A DNA stretch of 38,722 bases from Ichthyophonus hoferi (GCA_002751075.1 NAOQ01000407.1:23044-61765); one strand, 5' to 3'. Positions 11,001 through 21,343 are shown, numbered from the stretch's first letter. Notes: generated by a model from the letters alone, not told the origin. Made by a program: numbers and translations.

Positions 11001-14000
11001 GGCTCTGTTCCGGTTCTGTCCCGGTTATCCTACAGTGGACCTACTGTGTGACAGGCGAACAATGGGCGGAGTATGGGCGCACAGGCAATCATGCCTTCTA
11101 CCTCCAACGAGGAACCTTCCTGATCACTCATCCTGGCTGTTGTTTGAGAACCCTTGGTAGGTTATGATTGGCTGTTGACTCTCTCCCTCCTGATATATCT
11201 CCGTCTCAAACTGGGTGAATCATCTATCATCTACGTAATTGGTTGGATTGCTCGTAGTATGCGTGTTTGTGTGGTTATGTGTATATGTATATGAATGTGC
11301 ATATTTATATATTTATATTTAAATGTATGTGTGTATGTATATGTATATGTATATTTATATGTACATGTATATATGTATGTGTATATATTTATGTGAATGT
11401 GTATATTTATGTGTATATGTATATGTATATGTGCATATGTATATATGTATATGTATGTGTATGTGTATATGTGTTTGTGTCTGTGTATATGTGGGCAGTA
11501 TGTGAGCCAGGCCTTGCAGGTAAAGGGCAAAGGGAGTAGAGATGCTCATAGAGGGGCTATTCAGTGGGGCCGGTAGGAGCCTGGTATGGGGCCGATATGC
11601 TAGGTGGACCAATGAAAAGACACAAGGTTATCATTGAGGCCATTGAAGACTGCGACCTGGTGGGTAGATCTCCCTTGCTGTCTAGTTCTGTCTTTCCTCT
11701 AGTATAGGTTATAATGATTGGTCTGGATCTACCAGTGAGCATGGCGTAATTGCATGATCTGGCTGCCTGCATGTACACCTCCGGCCAATAATAGATAGTA
11801 TATATAGATGGAAAGTAGGGAAGAGGAAAGTATTGGTTGATTGCAAAGGAGGTCATGGGTGGAAATGTGCAAATTAGGCATTCATATGCAAGCTTTGGCT
11901 CAGTATACATATTGCATCCTTTATTATTTAGTGATTGCAATACCCTGCCAGGCCTTATGCACACATACCTTCTGCTCTACCAATTAAATGTATGTTTCCA
12001 TGTGTATCTATATATAGATAGGCTGTTATGCACCCACGTGTATATACCCTCTAACCAGTGATATGGTGGTAGTTTGTGTTGACGCGGGGGGACTTTGAGG
12101 AGGTGCTAAGGGATTACCCTGCCTGGCGACAGCCCCTAATAGACCACCTAGACGTAGGTCCACCTTCTCTCACCCTATCTGTCCTGTGTGTATATCCTTT
12201 ACCCCTTAATGTTGTGGTAGCTATGTGTAGGTCTATTCCCTAGCCAGTCCCCTCTGGTGGCTCTACATCTAGTAGTGGTATGTAATGATAGTTACAATGG
12301 TTACTCTACTATTTTCTCTCTGGTTTTTTTTCCATTACCCCTGTGTGGTAGCTGCGTAACCTTCTGGTAGCGACATACTAATATGCTACAGATCTTTTAC
12401 GCTGTGGTCCGAATGCAATATCAAATGTTTACATATTATCACGATCTATATATTGTATTATGTTACTAATTCTTGTCTGTTGGACTGTCTGCACATAGAT
12501 ATGTTATAAGGTGCTCTCTAAACAAGGGTTTATGCAACTCACTCTGTGCTTGTGCTGGGGTGGGAAGAGGTGGGGGTGGTCGGTAAGGCCGTGAGGTCTA
12601 AGAGTTGAATGCATTGTACGGCTAAGGTGTCTTAATGATGTATATCATGTATTTCTATAGGATATATATCATGTTGATGATGATGTCCTTCATTAATAGA
12701 TCTAAGTGACTATCCTCTGTGATTGGCTCGTCTTGTGCACTAAGGCGGATAATAGATATATTAGTATGTATGCAGTGGGTATAGGCATACAAGATTGGTG
12801 CATACATTTTATGATGGTGGTCTCCATAGTAACCATTTTATGCATGTGTTGCCTACCCATCTATTTAGACTGTTCACTTACCCCTACACTCTATTGGCAA
12901 CCTTCGGCGGTCCATTGTTGAAGATCGTGAGCAGATGGGGTACCATCCAAGCTCGTCAGACTATGAGGATGAGTGTTGGAATAGGTATGTTGTATTGTAG
13001 TTCATATTTGATTATCTTATCTTACTATTGGTCTTAACCAGCAAGCCATTCAATTGGCCGATTGAAACCTCTAAAGGGGAGGAAGTATATTACACCTTTT
13101 GTGGATATGTGCACGTGTTCATACCCTCTATACTAGAGTATTCTAACCAATAATAACGAAAATGCAGGTGTGAAAATCTTATTAGTTAATTTTATTCAAT
13201 CAATCAGGTTGATCAAATTATCTTTCCTCCCACATTCTCCTATTGATATATATTGCACCTAGTATATATATATTATATGTGGTATGGTATATAATGTTAC
13301 ATATTGTATATCATCTGCATATATTGCATCTACTCCTCCCTTTTATCTTCCCCGCACACCTATGCCCCCTCTCCCTCTCTAGCCCACTCACCCTTACCCC
13401 CTACCTTACCCCTTTCCTAGGTATAATAGCACAATACGGGCCAACACCGTTGCCAACGCCATTTCCACTGCAACTGGGGAGGAAGTGAGTGTAAATATCC
13501 CTATGGAGCCCAGTAAGGTGGATGGACCTAGATCGAGTACGGTGCGCTTTGATATGGCTGGCACTGAGGAGCCACGGGGGAGCAGAGCGGGTGGAAAGGG
13601 TAGTTGGGACCAGGAAGATAGCTACGCTAGAAGGAGAAAGGGCAAGCGCACTTCACCGCTATCTCCCAGTCAGGATGACTCGGTCTATACTTCTACTGAT
13701 CGCATGACAGCGAAAGACGGAATAGAGCTAGATAGGTAAGGGGTAAGGAGAGTGTAGGTGTAGGTATGGGTGAGGTGGTTAGTAGGCTGGTGTGAGTATG
13801 TGTATCTGTGGAGTGATAGACAGAGAGTTTTTATAAATGCTTAATATTAAGTCATTCCGGACCCTATAGAACTGGTATAAACTTGTCACGTAGGGCCTAG
13901 TGCCCCGGCAACACATACTATACCTGTATACTAACTAGTGTATATGTCTCTCATCACAGCCAAAGTTGCAATATAGCCGACGAAGATTCACCAATTAGTA

Positions 14001-14020
14001 GTACAGGCAAAAATAATTAA
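5098..14020 (+). CDS. six-TM potassium-type channel with cyclic-nucleotide-binding-like domain (HCN/CNG/CNGK superfamily)
   Basis: Nineteen exons join in phase with GT-AG borders to give 684 residues and a stop: 5098-5376, 5689-5721, 6119-6175, 6589-6694, 6954-7018, 7150-7221, 7621-7758, 7986-8069, 8453-8498, 8943-9011, 9447-9559, 9760-9875, 10629-10728, 11036-11156, 11577-11659, 12073-12153, 12869-12984, 13421-13735, 13960-14020. In order they encode a polar N-terminus; an INPQS motif before S1 (VWKMIMLVSLVVTVIQ); S2 with TDVLFMIDF; S3 with LDVVSCLP; S4 (KMVRILTIRHLL) and S5 in one exon; a turret; pore helix and filter TITTLGYGD; S6; a C-linker (MPKEMERRIWHY); a cNMP-binding fold; and a polar, probably disordered C-tail. 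GYGD indicates potassium selectivity by family knowledge; the C-linker places it with HCN/CNG/CNGK/plant-type channels rather than Kv. S4 carries few regularly spaced charges. The cassette that normally reads FGE...RTA reads YGADMLGG...KRHK, without the usual Glu. The subfamily is not settled. It should act as a plasma-membrane tetramer. Confidence 0.93.
5798..5855. repeat. (AAT)n followed by (ATT)n, self-complementary microsatellite
   Basis: Trinucleotide runs AAT then ATT make a long imperfect palindrome in the intron between 5721 and 6119 of the channel gene. A hairpin is possible in single-stranded DNA or in the pre-mRNA. Confidence 0.9.
8281..8400. repeat. 20-bp pyrimidine minisatellite, six units
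   Basis: Six units of period 20 follow the pattern acttctatcctgtctctcct, with a degraded seventh unit to about 8410. The plus strand is almost pure C and T. It lies in the intron just upstream of the exon that carries the pore helix (8453), so it extends the polypyrimidine tract of that acceptor. Confidence 0.92.
11268..11494. repeat. TGTATA-rich minisatellite
   Basis: About 225 bases of purine-pyrimidine alternating repeats (units such as gtatat, gtgtat, atttat) fill much of the intron between the cyclic-nucleotide-fold exons at 11036-11156 and 11577-11659. Open frames occur here on both strands only because the repeat lacks stops. Confidence 0.9.
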
Positions 14021-14191
14021 TCGAAATCAAATGCATTTGACTGTCGAACTGAAACTAAATATGGTAATGTAACAAAATGAAGATGTATATGAAAGAGATA
14101 TTCTAGATTAGGGTCAGTCAATAGAGCATTGTCAGATTTGAACTTAACAAAGTCTGTTCAGTGGACAGAACGTTGTACTGTTATGATGTTT

Positions 14192-14197
14192 AATAAA
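14192..14197 (+). terminator. AATAAA polyadenylation signal of the channel gene
   Basis: An exact AATAAA 172 bases after the TAA at 14020, the first good signal downstream of the last exon, gives a short 3' UTR. Confidence 0.6.
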
Positions 14198-14215
14198 GAA
14201 AGGCCTGAATGGGAC

Positions 14216-15410
14216 CTATAGTGTTAAGGAAGATAGGTATCATCATGTAGGATTAAGAGGGGTGGGAGGATATGACGTAGTGTTTCCCTTGACTGGATAT
14301 ACCCTTTTGTACTAGGAAACAGAATATTGCTACTTATGGGTATGCCATATTGTTATTATGGACCATCCTTCGGTCCGCGGGGTATAGGAAAAAAATCCAA
14401 TGTTGTTCTTTCTCAGGATACAATCCAGTGAGTCAAGCAGTCCGCGATTAGTTTGTGCACTTCTCCTCCCTCCGTTAATTAGAAGTTATATTATATATAA
14501 TAGAGCTTTTCAACAATAGATACTAGAGGAGATACCTGGGAGCTTTAACAACACATGGAATATACCTGCAATATGGTAGCCAACTTATTGCAGTCCATCC
14601 TCTGCTAGGCCCCAATAGTGTTATAGTTATTATAAGATACACACATTATAGCCACTTTATGGTAGCAGGGGTGAAACCTCTAGCATTTAATTGGAGGAGA
14701 ACAAGTTAAAAAAAAAAGGATATAGGATTAACAAGAAGTAACTGGCTGAAATACCTTGGGAGGAATAAGTTAAATTCATAGCAGTTAGGAAGAAGTCTAG
14801 TTTGGCCTCTCCCTTGCAATTATGTTAATATTATTTGCTTTTGAATTTTTTACGATAGAAAGCCGTAGATCTAGAATCAATCAATCAACTTCTTATATAT
14901 CTCCCTATCTATCTATATTCACCTTATAAAAATGATACGATGTCATGCCCTGGCTCTATCTTCATACAAAGATCTTTTTAGCATATAGACGTAAAAATAA
15001 TAAAGCATGACAGGTGTCATTTATATCCTCTTGCACTTTCACTACTCGATAGTGTGTTTAGTGTATATAATTGTAGAGCTCCATGGATCTACTGTATACT
15101 GGACCATGATATAACCATGGTATTAAATAGTCACATTATTATATGCTTTAATTTGAAAGTTTAATTGAATTGTCCCAGAGTTCTATTCTGTACAACATAT
15201 TGCCTGTGTGGTTGAAAAAGGCTCTTCTACTTTGAAGCCTTAGTAACCATACAGTGCAGCGATATTGACCGACTCTATAGCAGTGGTATTAATGAGTTGT
15301 AATGTGCAAAGATGCGCCTCTTTATATCAATCAATCATTTGGCGGTGCAATAAAGCTGCACATTCATATATATACACTTGGGGACATCTTGGAGTATTTC
15401 TTGGTAGGTA
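14216..15410. other. intergenic, nothing recognised
   Basis: AT-rich spacer between the channel gene and the convergent minus-strand gene. No open frame longer than chance, no RNA gene and no clear repeat apart from short A or T runs. A short stem around 14363-14380 (ggacc pairing with ggtcc) is too small to interpret. Confidence 0.6.
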
Positions 15411-15413
15411 GCT

Positions 15414-15419
15414 TTTATT
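15414..15419 (-). terminator. candidate polyadenylation signal of the 186-residue gene
   Basis: TTTATT on the plus strand reads AATAAA on the minus strand, about 270 bases beyond the stop at 15691. It is plausible for the convergent gene, but such hexamers are frequent in AT-rich DNA. Confidence 0.4.
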
Positions 15420-15690
15420 AACGGATCTACAAGATTTAAATTGATGGGTAAACATTGTCTATGGTATAAATAGAACAATGACAACCAAATAGTGTAAAAT
15501 GTATAGTATCTTTATCAAATACAATACAATTTAAATTTAAATCTGTTAAATAAATGCACATGAAAAATTAATTGTTGCAAAATAATGTAATGCCTTGCAT
15601 CAGTAAGTATGTTACAGAATAATTGTAGTCAATCGAGAGGAAAATGGTGTGTGAAAATAGACGGATGCAATTGTACCAATATAGAGCCAT

Positions 15691-18600
15691 TTACCAACCA
15701 AAGTGGGTAGCAATATCATCTGGAAAATCTACAAAGTCCGTCCGTTCAGGTACGAGAGCTAAAGTACCATGAAAATTTTGGTTTTTTTTAGTCTTTGGCT
15801 TTGCATGGGATCTCTTCTTATCAAGTACATGTTTAGATTCTAACTTCTTGGTGCCTGTTTCTTTATATGGCTTCCTGGGCAACAAGGATAAATCAATCTA
15901 TATATTGGGGTTTAAGATATATTAGAATGAAAGTTTTACATAGGAATTAAAATATTAAAATGTACTAGTACAGTCATATCTCTGTAAATATATATAGCCT
16001 GAATATAACCCACGCTAATACGTCACTGCAACCGAGTCCATGACAATTATATGTATACTATTACCTATTCTCCGTATTATTCCTCTTCAATATATATTTA
16101 TGTGAATATTCATACTCATTCGTGATTACTGATAACAACAATATAGGATACCTAGGTAGATATACCCTTAAAAATCCCTTATGCAATACTTTTTAGAATT
16201 TTGATAAATAAATGAATTTGTAGTTGCTTTATCGAATTAAAACCAACCAGCTTTAATATATGAACAAATATAGCCAGCATGTTTATTTCCTCTAAGCAAT
16301 GGTTAAATACACAATATGGGTGTATTATATAACAACAACACACGGCATCGTGTAATTTTATTTTTGACTGAATTTTAACTGATTAAATGTATGCTTTTGG
16401 GGCTATTTTAATCATTTGCAAGAACTCTTACTAAATTATTTACTACCCCATTAAATGGTATCGGTCCTGTATTCTATACATGACGTAAAATTTGGTCTAT
16501 ATTTATTAAGGACCGTCTAAAATGGACTAAGGCTTAACTAATAGACCGTTGATAAGTATTACTTGTTTCTAATTAATTACCAAGGTTATAGGTTATTGAA
16601 CAGGACGGATTATAGTATGAAAATAGTTTTATGTAAAAATTATATAGAATTAAACAAAAATATTTGTAAACTAATAATATTATACAAAAATACTGATTCA
16701 AAAAATCACCAAAGAAAAACTAAAAGTCGTATTATGCCTTTTTAGAATATAGATAAACTCAAAACACTACAACGGCTTAGTAATGTATTTATATTATTGT
16801 GATCAAGTCAATAGTTACTGGGCCATATAATGCACCCCCAATATTATCTTGACACATGTGGACCTATATACTCCAAGGCTGGTCTTTTAACAACATTGAA
16901 TTTCTTGCCTTTTTCTAATGTTAAAGTGATATTTCCACTCTCTCGGATATTACACTTTATATACCTACTATTACCGCATATCAATGCTCACTTCCTAATC
17001 ATTATTACTGTCTTTACTATGAAAATTATAGCATTATATGATCATAAGACAATATAGTGCTAAACAGGTAACATTCTTTATATCCAATCTTGACTCATGA
17101 TATATGGAGTCTGGCTATACGTTATCAAACTTTGCTTTTTTAACATTTCCAGTTGACTGANNNNNNNNNNNNNNNNNNNNNNNNNNNNNNNNNNNNNNNN
17201 NNNNNNNNNNNNNNNNNNNNNNNNNNNNNNNNNNNNNNNNNNNNNNNNNNNNNNNNNNNNNNNNNNNNNNNNNNNNNNNNNNNNNNNNNNNNNNNNNNNN
17301 NNNNNNNNNNNNNNNNNNNNNNNNNNNNNNNNNNNNNNNNNNNNNNNNNNNNNNNNNNNNNNNNNNNNNNNNNNNNNNNNNNNNNNNNNNNNNNNNNNNN
17401 NNNNNNNNNNNNNNNNNNNNNNNNNNNNNNNNNNNNNNNNNNNNNNNNNNNNNNNNNNNNNNNNNNNNNNNNNNNNNNNNNNNNNNNNNNNNNNNNNNNN
17501 NNNNNNNNNNNNNNNNNNNNNNNNNNNNNNNNNNNNNNNNNNNNNNNNNNNNNNNNNNNNNNNNNNNNNNNNNNNNNNNNNNNNNNNNNNNNNNNNNNNN
17601 NNNNNNNNNNNNNNNNNNNNNNNNNNNNNNNNNNNNNNNNNNNNNNNNNNNNNNNNNNNNNNNNNNNNNNNNNNNNNNNNNNNNNNNNNNNNNNNNNNNN
17701 NNNNNNNNNNNNNNNNNNNNNNNNNNNNNNNNNNNNNNNNNNNNNNNNNNNNNNNNNNNNNNNNNNNNNNNNNNNNNNNNNNNNNNNNNNNNNAACAGGT
17801 AACATTCTTTATATCCAATCTTGACTCATGATATATGGAGTCTGGCTATACGTTATCAAACTTTGCTTTTTTAACATTTCCAGTTGATCTAATTATGAAG
17901 TTAATATACAAATAAAACCCAGTCTGTCATCACAATTCAACAGGAAAAATTCAACCAGGTCATTATCCAATACCATATCGCATATGAATACACATGCATA
18001 AATTCTGACCGATATCTCTTAAAAACACACATTTACTCCGAATACTACATGCTTACGTCTTTGTATGTAGTTACTTCAAATAGATCGTTTATCAGCTACT
18101 AAGAGTCTCTACTTAACCATTTGAAATAATATACTCCCAATTATAAGCTGCACAATAAAATATACCTTATCATTGTTGCATGATGTGTCGAATACAGTCT
18201 CTGTATGTTGGGTGTTTAAAATATATACAACACAATCGGGTATACAATTGTACTGCTTTCTATCATCCAAACGCACAGGTGAGGGTTCTTCATTCTGGAC
18301 AGTGGCTGTGTGAACTAATTGTTCCAAGTGTTGACGACGTTTCAATACCGGTGTTTTAGCGTTTTCTTTTAATCGCTTGATACTGTAGATTATTGACAAT
18401 TTAAATATAAAAATAATTTTATTCAGGAAGGCTCTGTTTAGACAGCAGTGCATATACATGGCATAATACATAAACTATACGCGACTATAGCATTTTAATT
18501 TTATAAATAAGCACGATGCTTTTTAGTAATTACATAAGTAAATAATGCTAAGGATGTATTATTAATGTGTACATAGTTGTCATGTTAGTTAGATAAATGT

Positions 18601-18700
18601 GGAAGATATGGATGCTGACTTGGCCCTCTCAAAACACAAACCTTTCAGTATAAACTATAAAGCCGTCATGCTGCTCATTCGCCGATCGCCCTCTAGTCAT
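15691..18700 (-). CDS. unrecognised 186-residue protein, four exons
   Basis: Minus-strand exons 18700-18642, 18382-18166, 16954-16854 and 15874-15691 join in phases 2, 0 and 2 to make exactly 187 codons including the stop. The start is the ATG at 18700 (MTRGRSANEQHDGFIVYTE). The second exon is rich in K, R and E (RLKENAKTPVLKRRQHLEQL) and then has strand-like sequence around NCIPDCVVYILN. The third has GNITLTLEKGKKFNVVKRPA and LEYIGPH. The fourth is strongly basic (KKRSHAKPKTKK) and ends in an acidic-aromatic tail (PERTDFVDFPDDIATHFGW). Donors are gtttgt, gtatat and gtcaag, the last being weak. No signal peptide or membrane segment is seen. The intron between 18166 and 16954 contains the assembly gap, so an additional exon could be hidden there. 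I recognise no family. Coding status is supported by phase agreement over three junctions, not by homology. Confidence 0.65.
17063..17156. repeat. 94-bp direct repeat, left copy at the gap
   Basis: This stretch is identical, base for base, to 17794-17887 on the other side of the N run. Only four known bases (ctga) separate it from the Ns. Confidence 0.97.
17161..17793. other. assembly gap (633 N)
   Basis: Unsequenced bases inside an intron of the minus-strand 186-residue gene. The identical 94-bp flanks suggest that contig ends overlap here and that the stated gap size may be wrong. Confidence 0.99.
17794..17887. repeat. 94-bp direct repeat, right copy at the gap
   Basis: The second identical copy. 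On the minus strand it contains a short open stretch (STGNVKKAKFDN) before a donor-like gtatag. Its phase does not fit the flanking exons, so I do not call it an exon. Confidence 0.97.
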
Positions 18701-18823
18701 GTTGCCACTTGGAAGCTCTCTATCGTGCATAATTGGTCTAAGAGTAATTGATGCTCAGTCGCATACCAAATTCATATTATCACTATATTACATAAATTAC
18801 TTAAAATATATAGTACATTGTGC

Positions 18824-18937
18824 AATGGCCAGGAGTAGTTCGGTTCCCGATCAGACACATTTATTATCGTGGCACAGAGAGAAATTAATGGTCGATCAGT
18901 ATGATCAAAATATAGTAAATGATTGGGATGATCTTTA
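18824..18937 (+). CDS. possible 37-codon short ORF
   Basis: ATG to TAA encodes MARSSSVPDQTHLLSWHREK followed by LMVDQYDQNIVNDWDDL, whose composition is more protein-like than the surrounding AT-rich DNA. An AATAAA lies just after the stop. The ATG is 123 bases from the divergent start of the 186-residue gene, so the two could share a promoter region. It could instead be a first exon ending at ATA before gtaaat. No family is recognised. Confidence 0.3.
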
Positions 18938-18949
18938 ATCAATAAAGTG

Positions 18950-19640
18950 TAGCTATATAATAATCTAAAACAAACAATACGATGCAGTGTGTAGTTCAAG
19001 GCAAACATCGAGAAACTCCTTCAAAAGAAAATTATAGTATATGTAAATAAAATATTTAATAAAATTTGCATGTTGTTGATATTTGAATATGTATACAAGA
19101 AAATTAGCTCATTTGGACGACTTTATTTATGCAGAGGGATATCAAAAATCAGTGTACATAAACAAGAAAGAAAACCAATAGAAATTAAGGTCGATAAATT
19201 CTGGCTTTTGGTTAGTAGAACATAAAATAGGCTTTAGGATGAATTGATCTAATAGTGTAAATCTACTTGATCCCACGATCAGGTTTTATCCTGTTGGTAT
19301 GCAATCATTAGAATCTAACTCACAGACGTTATATAACAGTTATCTCACGTGATTTTAGGATATTGCAGTATATGTTATAATATGTGTTAATGAAACAGGA
19401 TTTATCAAGATATATATATACTGTTAATGGGATGATGGCAAAAGGGTCATAAAGTAATTGAAAATATTGCAATAGGTGAAGCTAATAAAGTTAAGAAATA
19501 GATCAGACTGTACCTATAGTGTACTTTTAAAAAAGAAAAAGGGATATATTGGTGTAAATATATTGACTCTTCCACACTGACGTAATTAAATCAATATTTA
19601 TTTTTTATGCATTTATTTTTTAAAATAACATGTAGATAAT
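18950..19640. other. intergenic, nothing recognised
   Basis: AT-rich spacer without a supported exon, RNA gene or clear repeat on either strand. Confidence 0.55.
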
Positions 19641-19645
19641 GCATC

Positions 19646-19771
19646 AGAATTGAGCCAGCTAATGCCATAGGGAGGATGACTAAACAATGTGCTATCTGGA
19701 CCCCACAGTATGTGATCAGAGATGGCTTATATAGTTACAGGATCTCTACCATTGGTTAGTTCAATTTTTGA
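19646..19771. repeat. foldback: inverted arms around a short loop
   Basis: The left arm (aattgagccagctaatgcca) pairs imperfectly with the reverse complement of the right arm (aattgaactaaccaatggta), enclosing about 80 bases. This resembles a small foldback or MITE-like element. No target-site duplication was identified. Confidence 0.55.
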
Positions 19772-19914
19772 TAGATCATCTTGGATTGATTGACATTTAA
19801 CACCAATAGATTGTACTAGCTATTTTCCCAGACTGCATATAATAATTACTAATAATATTATGTGTATAGCTATATAAAGAAATACTTAAAATAATTAAGT
19901 GTTCTTGTTTTAAC
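19680..19914 (+). repeat. diverged repeat copy A, inverted relative to copy B
   Basis: The reverse complement of this segment aligns along its length with 20584-20812, with many substitutions and small indels. Shared blocks include gttaaaacaaga, aatccaagatgat and gggtccagata. Confidence 0.8.
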
Positions 19915-19916
19915 AT

Positions 19917-20029
19917 TGTTTAATAAAGAAAAATATGTCTTAGCATATCTGTACTCCCCATAATTCTGTATTCTTTCTTCTAAATGAATATAGGTTACAA
20001 GAACGCTCCGGTCTACTTATTATTCCAAA
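19917..20029 (+). repeat. direct repeat D1, with KNAPVYLLF frame
   Basis: It matches 20834-20975 in the same orientation (aataaagaaaaatatgtctt against aataatgaaaaatatgtctt, then an acceptor-like atatag and caagaacgctcc). The frame at 19999-20025 reads KNAPVYLLF and continues open to a TAG at 20176-20205. Confidence 0.75.
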
Positions 20030-20242
20030 CACGGTGGCAGAGAAGGCTTAAATGGATTATAATGGTCACAAAACCTGGTAATTCTATTAAGTTTACGATC
20101 CATATATGCCGAAAACACTTAACTCAACTCTACAATCCACTCACTGACTTTACGTGTGAAAATTTAGTTTTATCGCACTTACACACCATTCAAATCTGCA
20201 GTTGAACTATCAACATTTCCAGCTAAAATGACTTCAAATTAA

Positions 20243-20425
20243 TTCACTAAACAAACTGGGCAACACTCACATCACCTCGGCCACCAGCTGCCAGAGCCTA
20301 TTAGAGAGCCAAAGCCAGAGCCAGATTCAGATCCAGAGCCAGATCCAGATCCAGAGCCAGAGCCTGTGCAAACTGGAACATTTAACATACAGCTTGGCCA
20401 ACTCTCTTTCTTTTTTGCACTTTAG
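20243..20425 (+). repeat. GAGCCA/GATCCA hexanucleotide repeat within an open frame
   Basis: From about 20291 to 20364 the DNA is an imperfect tandem of hexamers such as gagcca and gatcca. In one frame, open for 60 codons and without an ATG, it reads as proline-acid pairs (EPKPEPDSDPEPDPDPEPEP). The frame ends TAG. A coding exon of a disordered protein and a plain microsatellite are both possible; no splice sites decide it. Confidence 0.6.
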
Positions 20426-20583
20426 GTGTCATGCCACAGTCACTTTTGAATATTATCAGGAATTATTTGGTTCATTTAGTGAGTCATAGACCTACAGCTA
20501 AGTAATCACCATGTTCTTTTCATATTCCTTTTTCATGTTTTTTATGTCCTAGGTGAAGTAATCTCTCTAGGCCAAGGCGGAGT

Positions 20584-20812
20584 GTTAAAACAAGAATATT
20601 TAATTATTTTAGTGTTTTCTTATATAGTTATAATCATTTAGTATTATTAGCAGTTATTATTAATGTTTTCTGTAAAAATAGTTGGTGCAATTGATTGATG
20701 CTAAATGGCAATCCAAGATGATCGATCAAAATTGAACCAGCCAATGGCAGAGGCTTTACGACTACATATAAGCCTTTCAGATCATATGTTTTGGGGGGTC
20801 CAGATAACATTA
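20584..20812 (+). repeat. diverged repeat copy B, inverted relative to copy A
   Basis: Partner of 19680-19914 in opposite orientation, followed by the direct repeat D2 just as copy A is followed by D1. Confidence 0.8.
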
Positions 20813-20833
20813 TTAACCAAGCCCTGCTAACTT

Positions 20834-20975
20834 GCTTAATAATGAAAAATATGTCTTAACATATCTTTACTCCATGTACGCAAAAGGACACGTTTAAACA
20901 TCCCTTAATTTGATATTCCCCCTCCTAAACAAATATAGTTCACAAGAACGCTCCTGTGTACTTACTATTCTCAAC
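20834..20975 (+). repeat. direct repeat D2, with KNAPVYLLF frame
   Basis: Same orientation as D1. The frame at 20944-20970 again reads KNAPVYLLF, with synonymous differences only from D1 over those nine codons, then diverges completely. Confidence 0.75.
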
Positions 20976-21343
20976 AATAATCATAATATATATTGGAATC
21001 GTCAACGAGGACAGAGCTTGTGATCACGAGTCTCGATCAGAAATAACGATTGCAACACATAGCATAGAAGTTTTCCAGCAGTTTTCTTTTTGGAAGTTTT
21101 GATCTATCAGCATAAATAAGCACTTCCTATTTTTTATTTAAGATTTAAGTCTGAGCCCACCTAAATAAAAGCCAATGATCTCTCATGGTGGCGCTAGTAT
21201 TTCGATTTAGCCAATGCTTATGTATTAGTTCTACTAACTGGATGAGATCACTTAATAGAGCTAACAAAGCGAAGTTTTTAGATGGATGGTTAACTGTGAA
21301 TTAGGCAAAGCCTTCCCTCCAACACATTAGTTTTGTAAGCTTT

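Noticed and set aside
11231-11612. Overlapping long open frames on both strands
   Set aside because: They lie in a TGTATA-type minisatellite inside an intron. The peptides are simple Y/I/H/T or V/Y/M/C strings, open only because the repeat lacks stops.
17078-17824. Open frames crossing the N run
   Set aside because: They are formed of unknown bases and have no meaning.
17803-17887. A short exon (STGNVKKAKFDN) of the 186-residue gene inside the 94-bp repeat
   Set aside because: Its entry phase is 2 while the upstream exon leaves in phase 0, and skipping it gives a consistent model.
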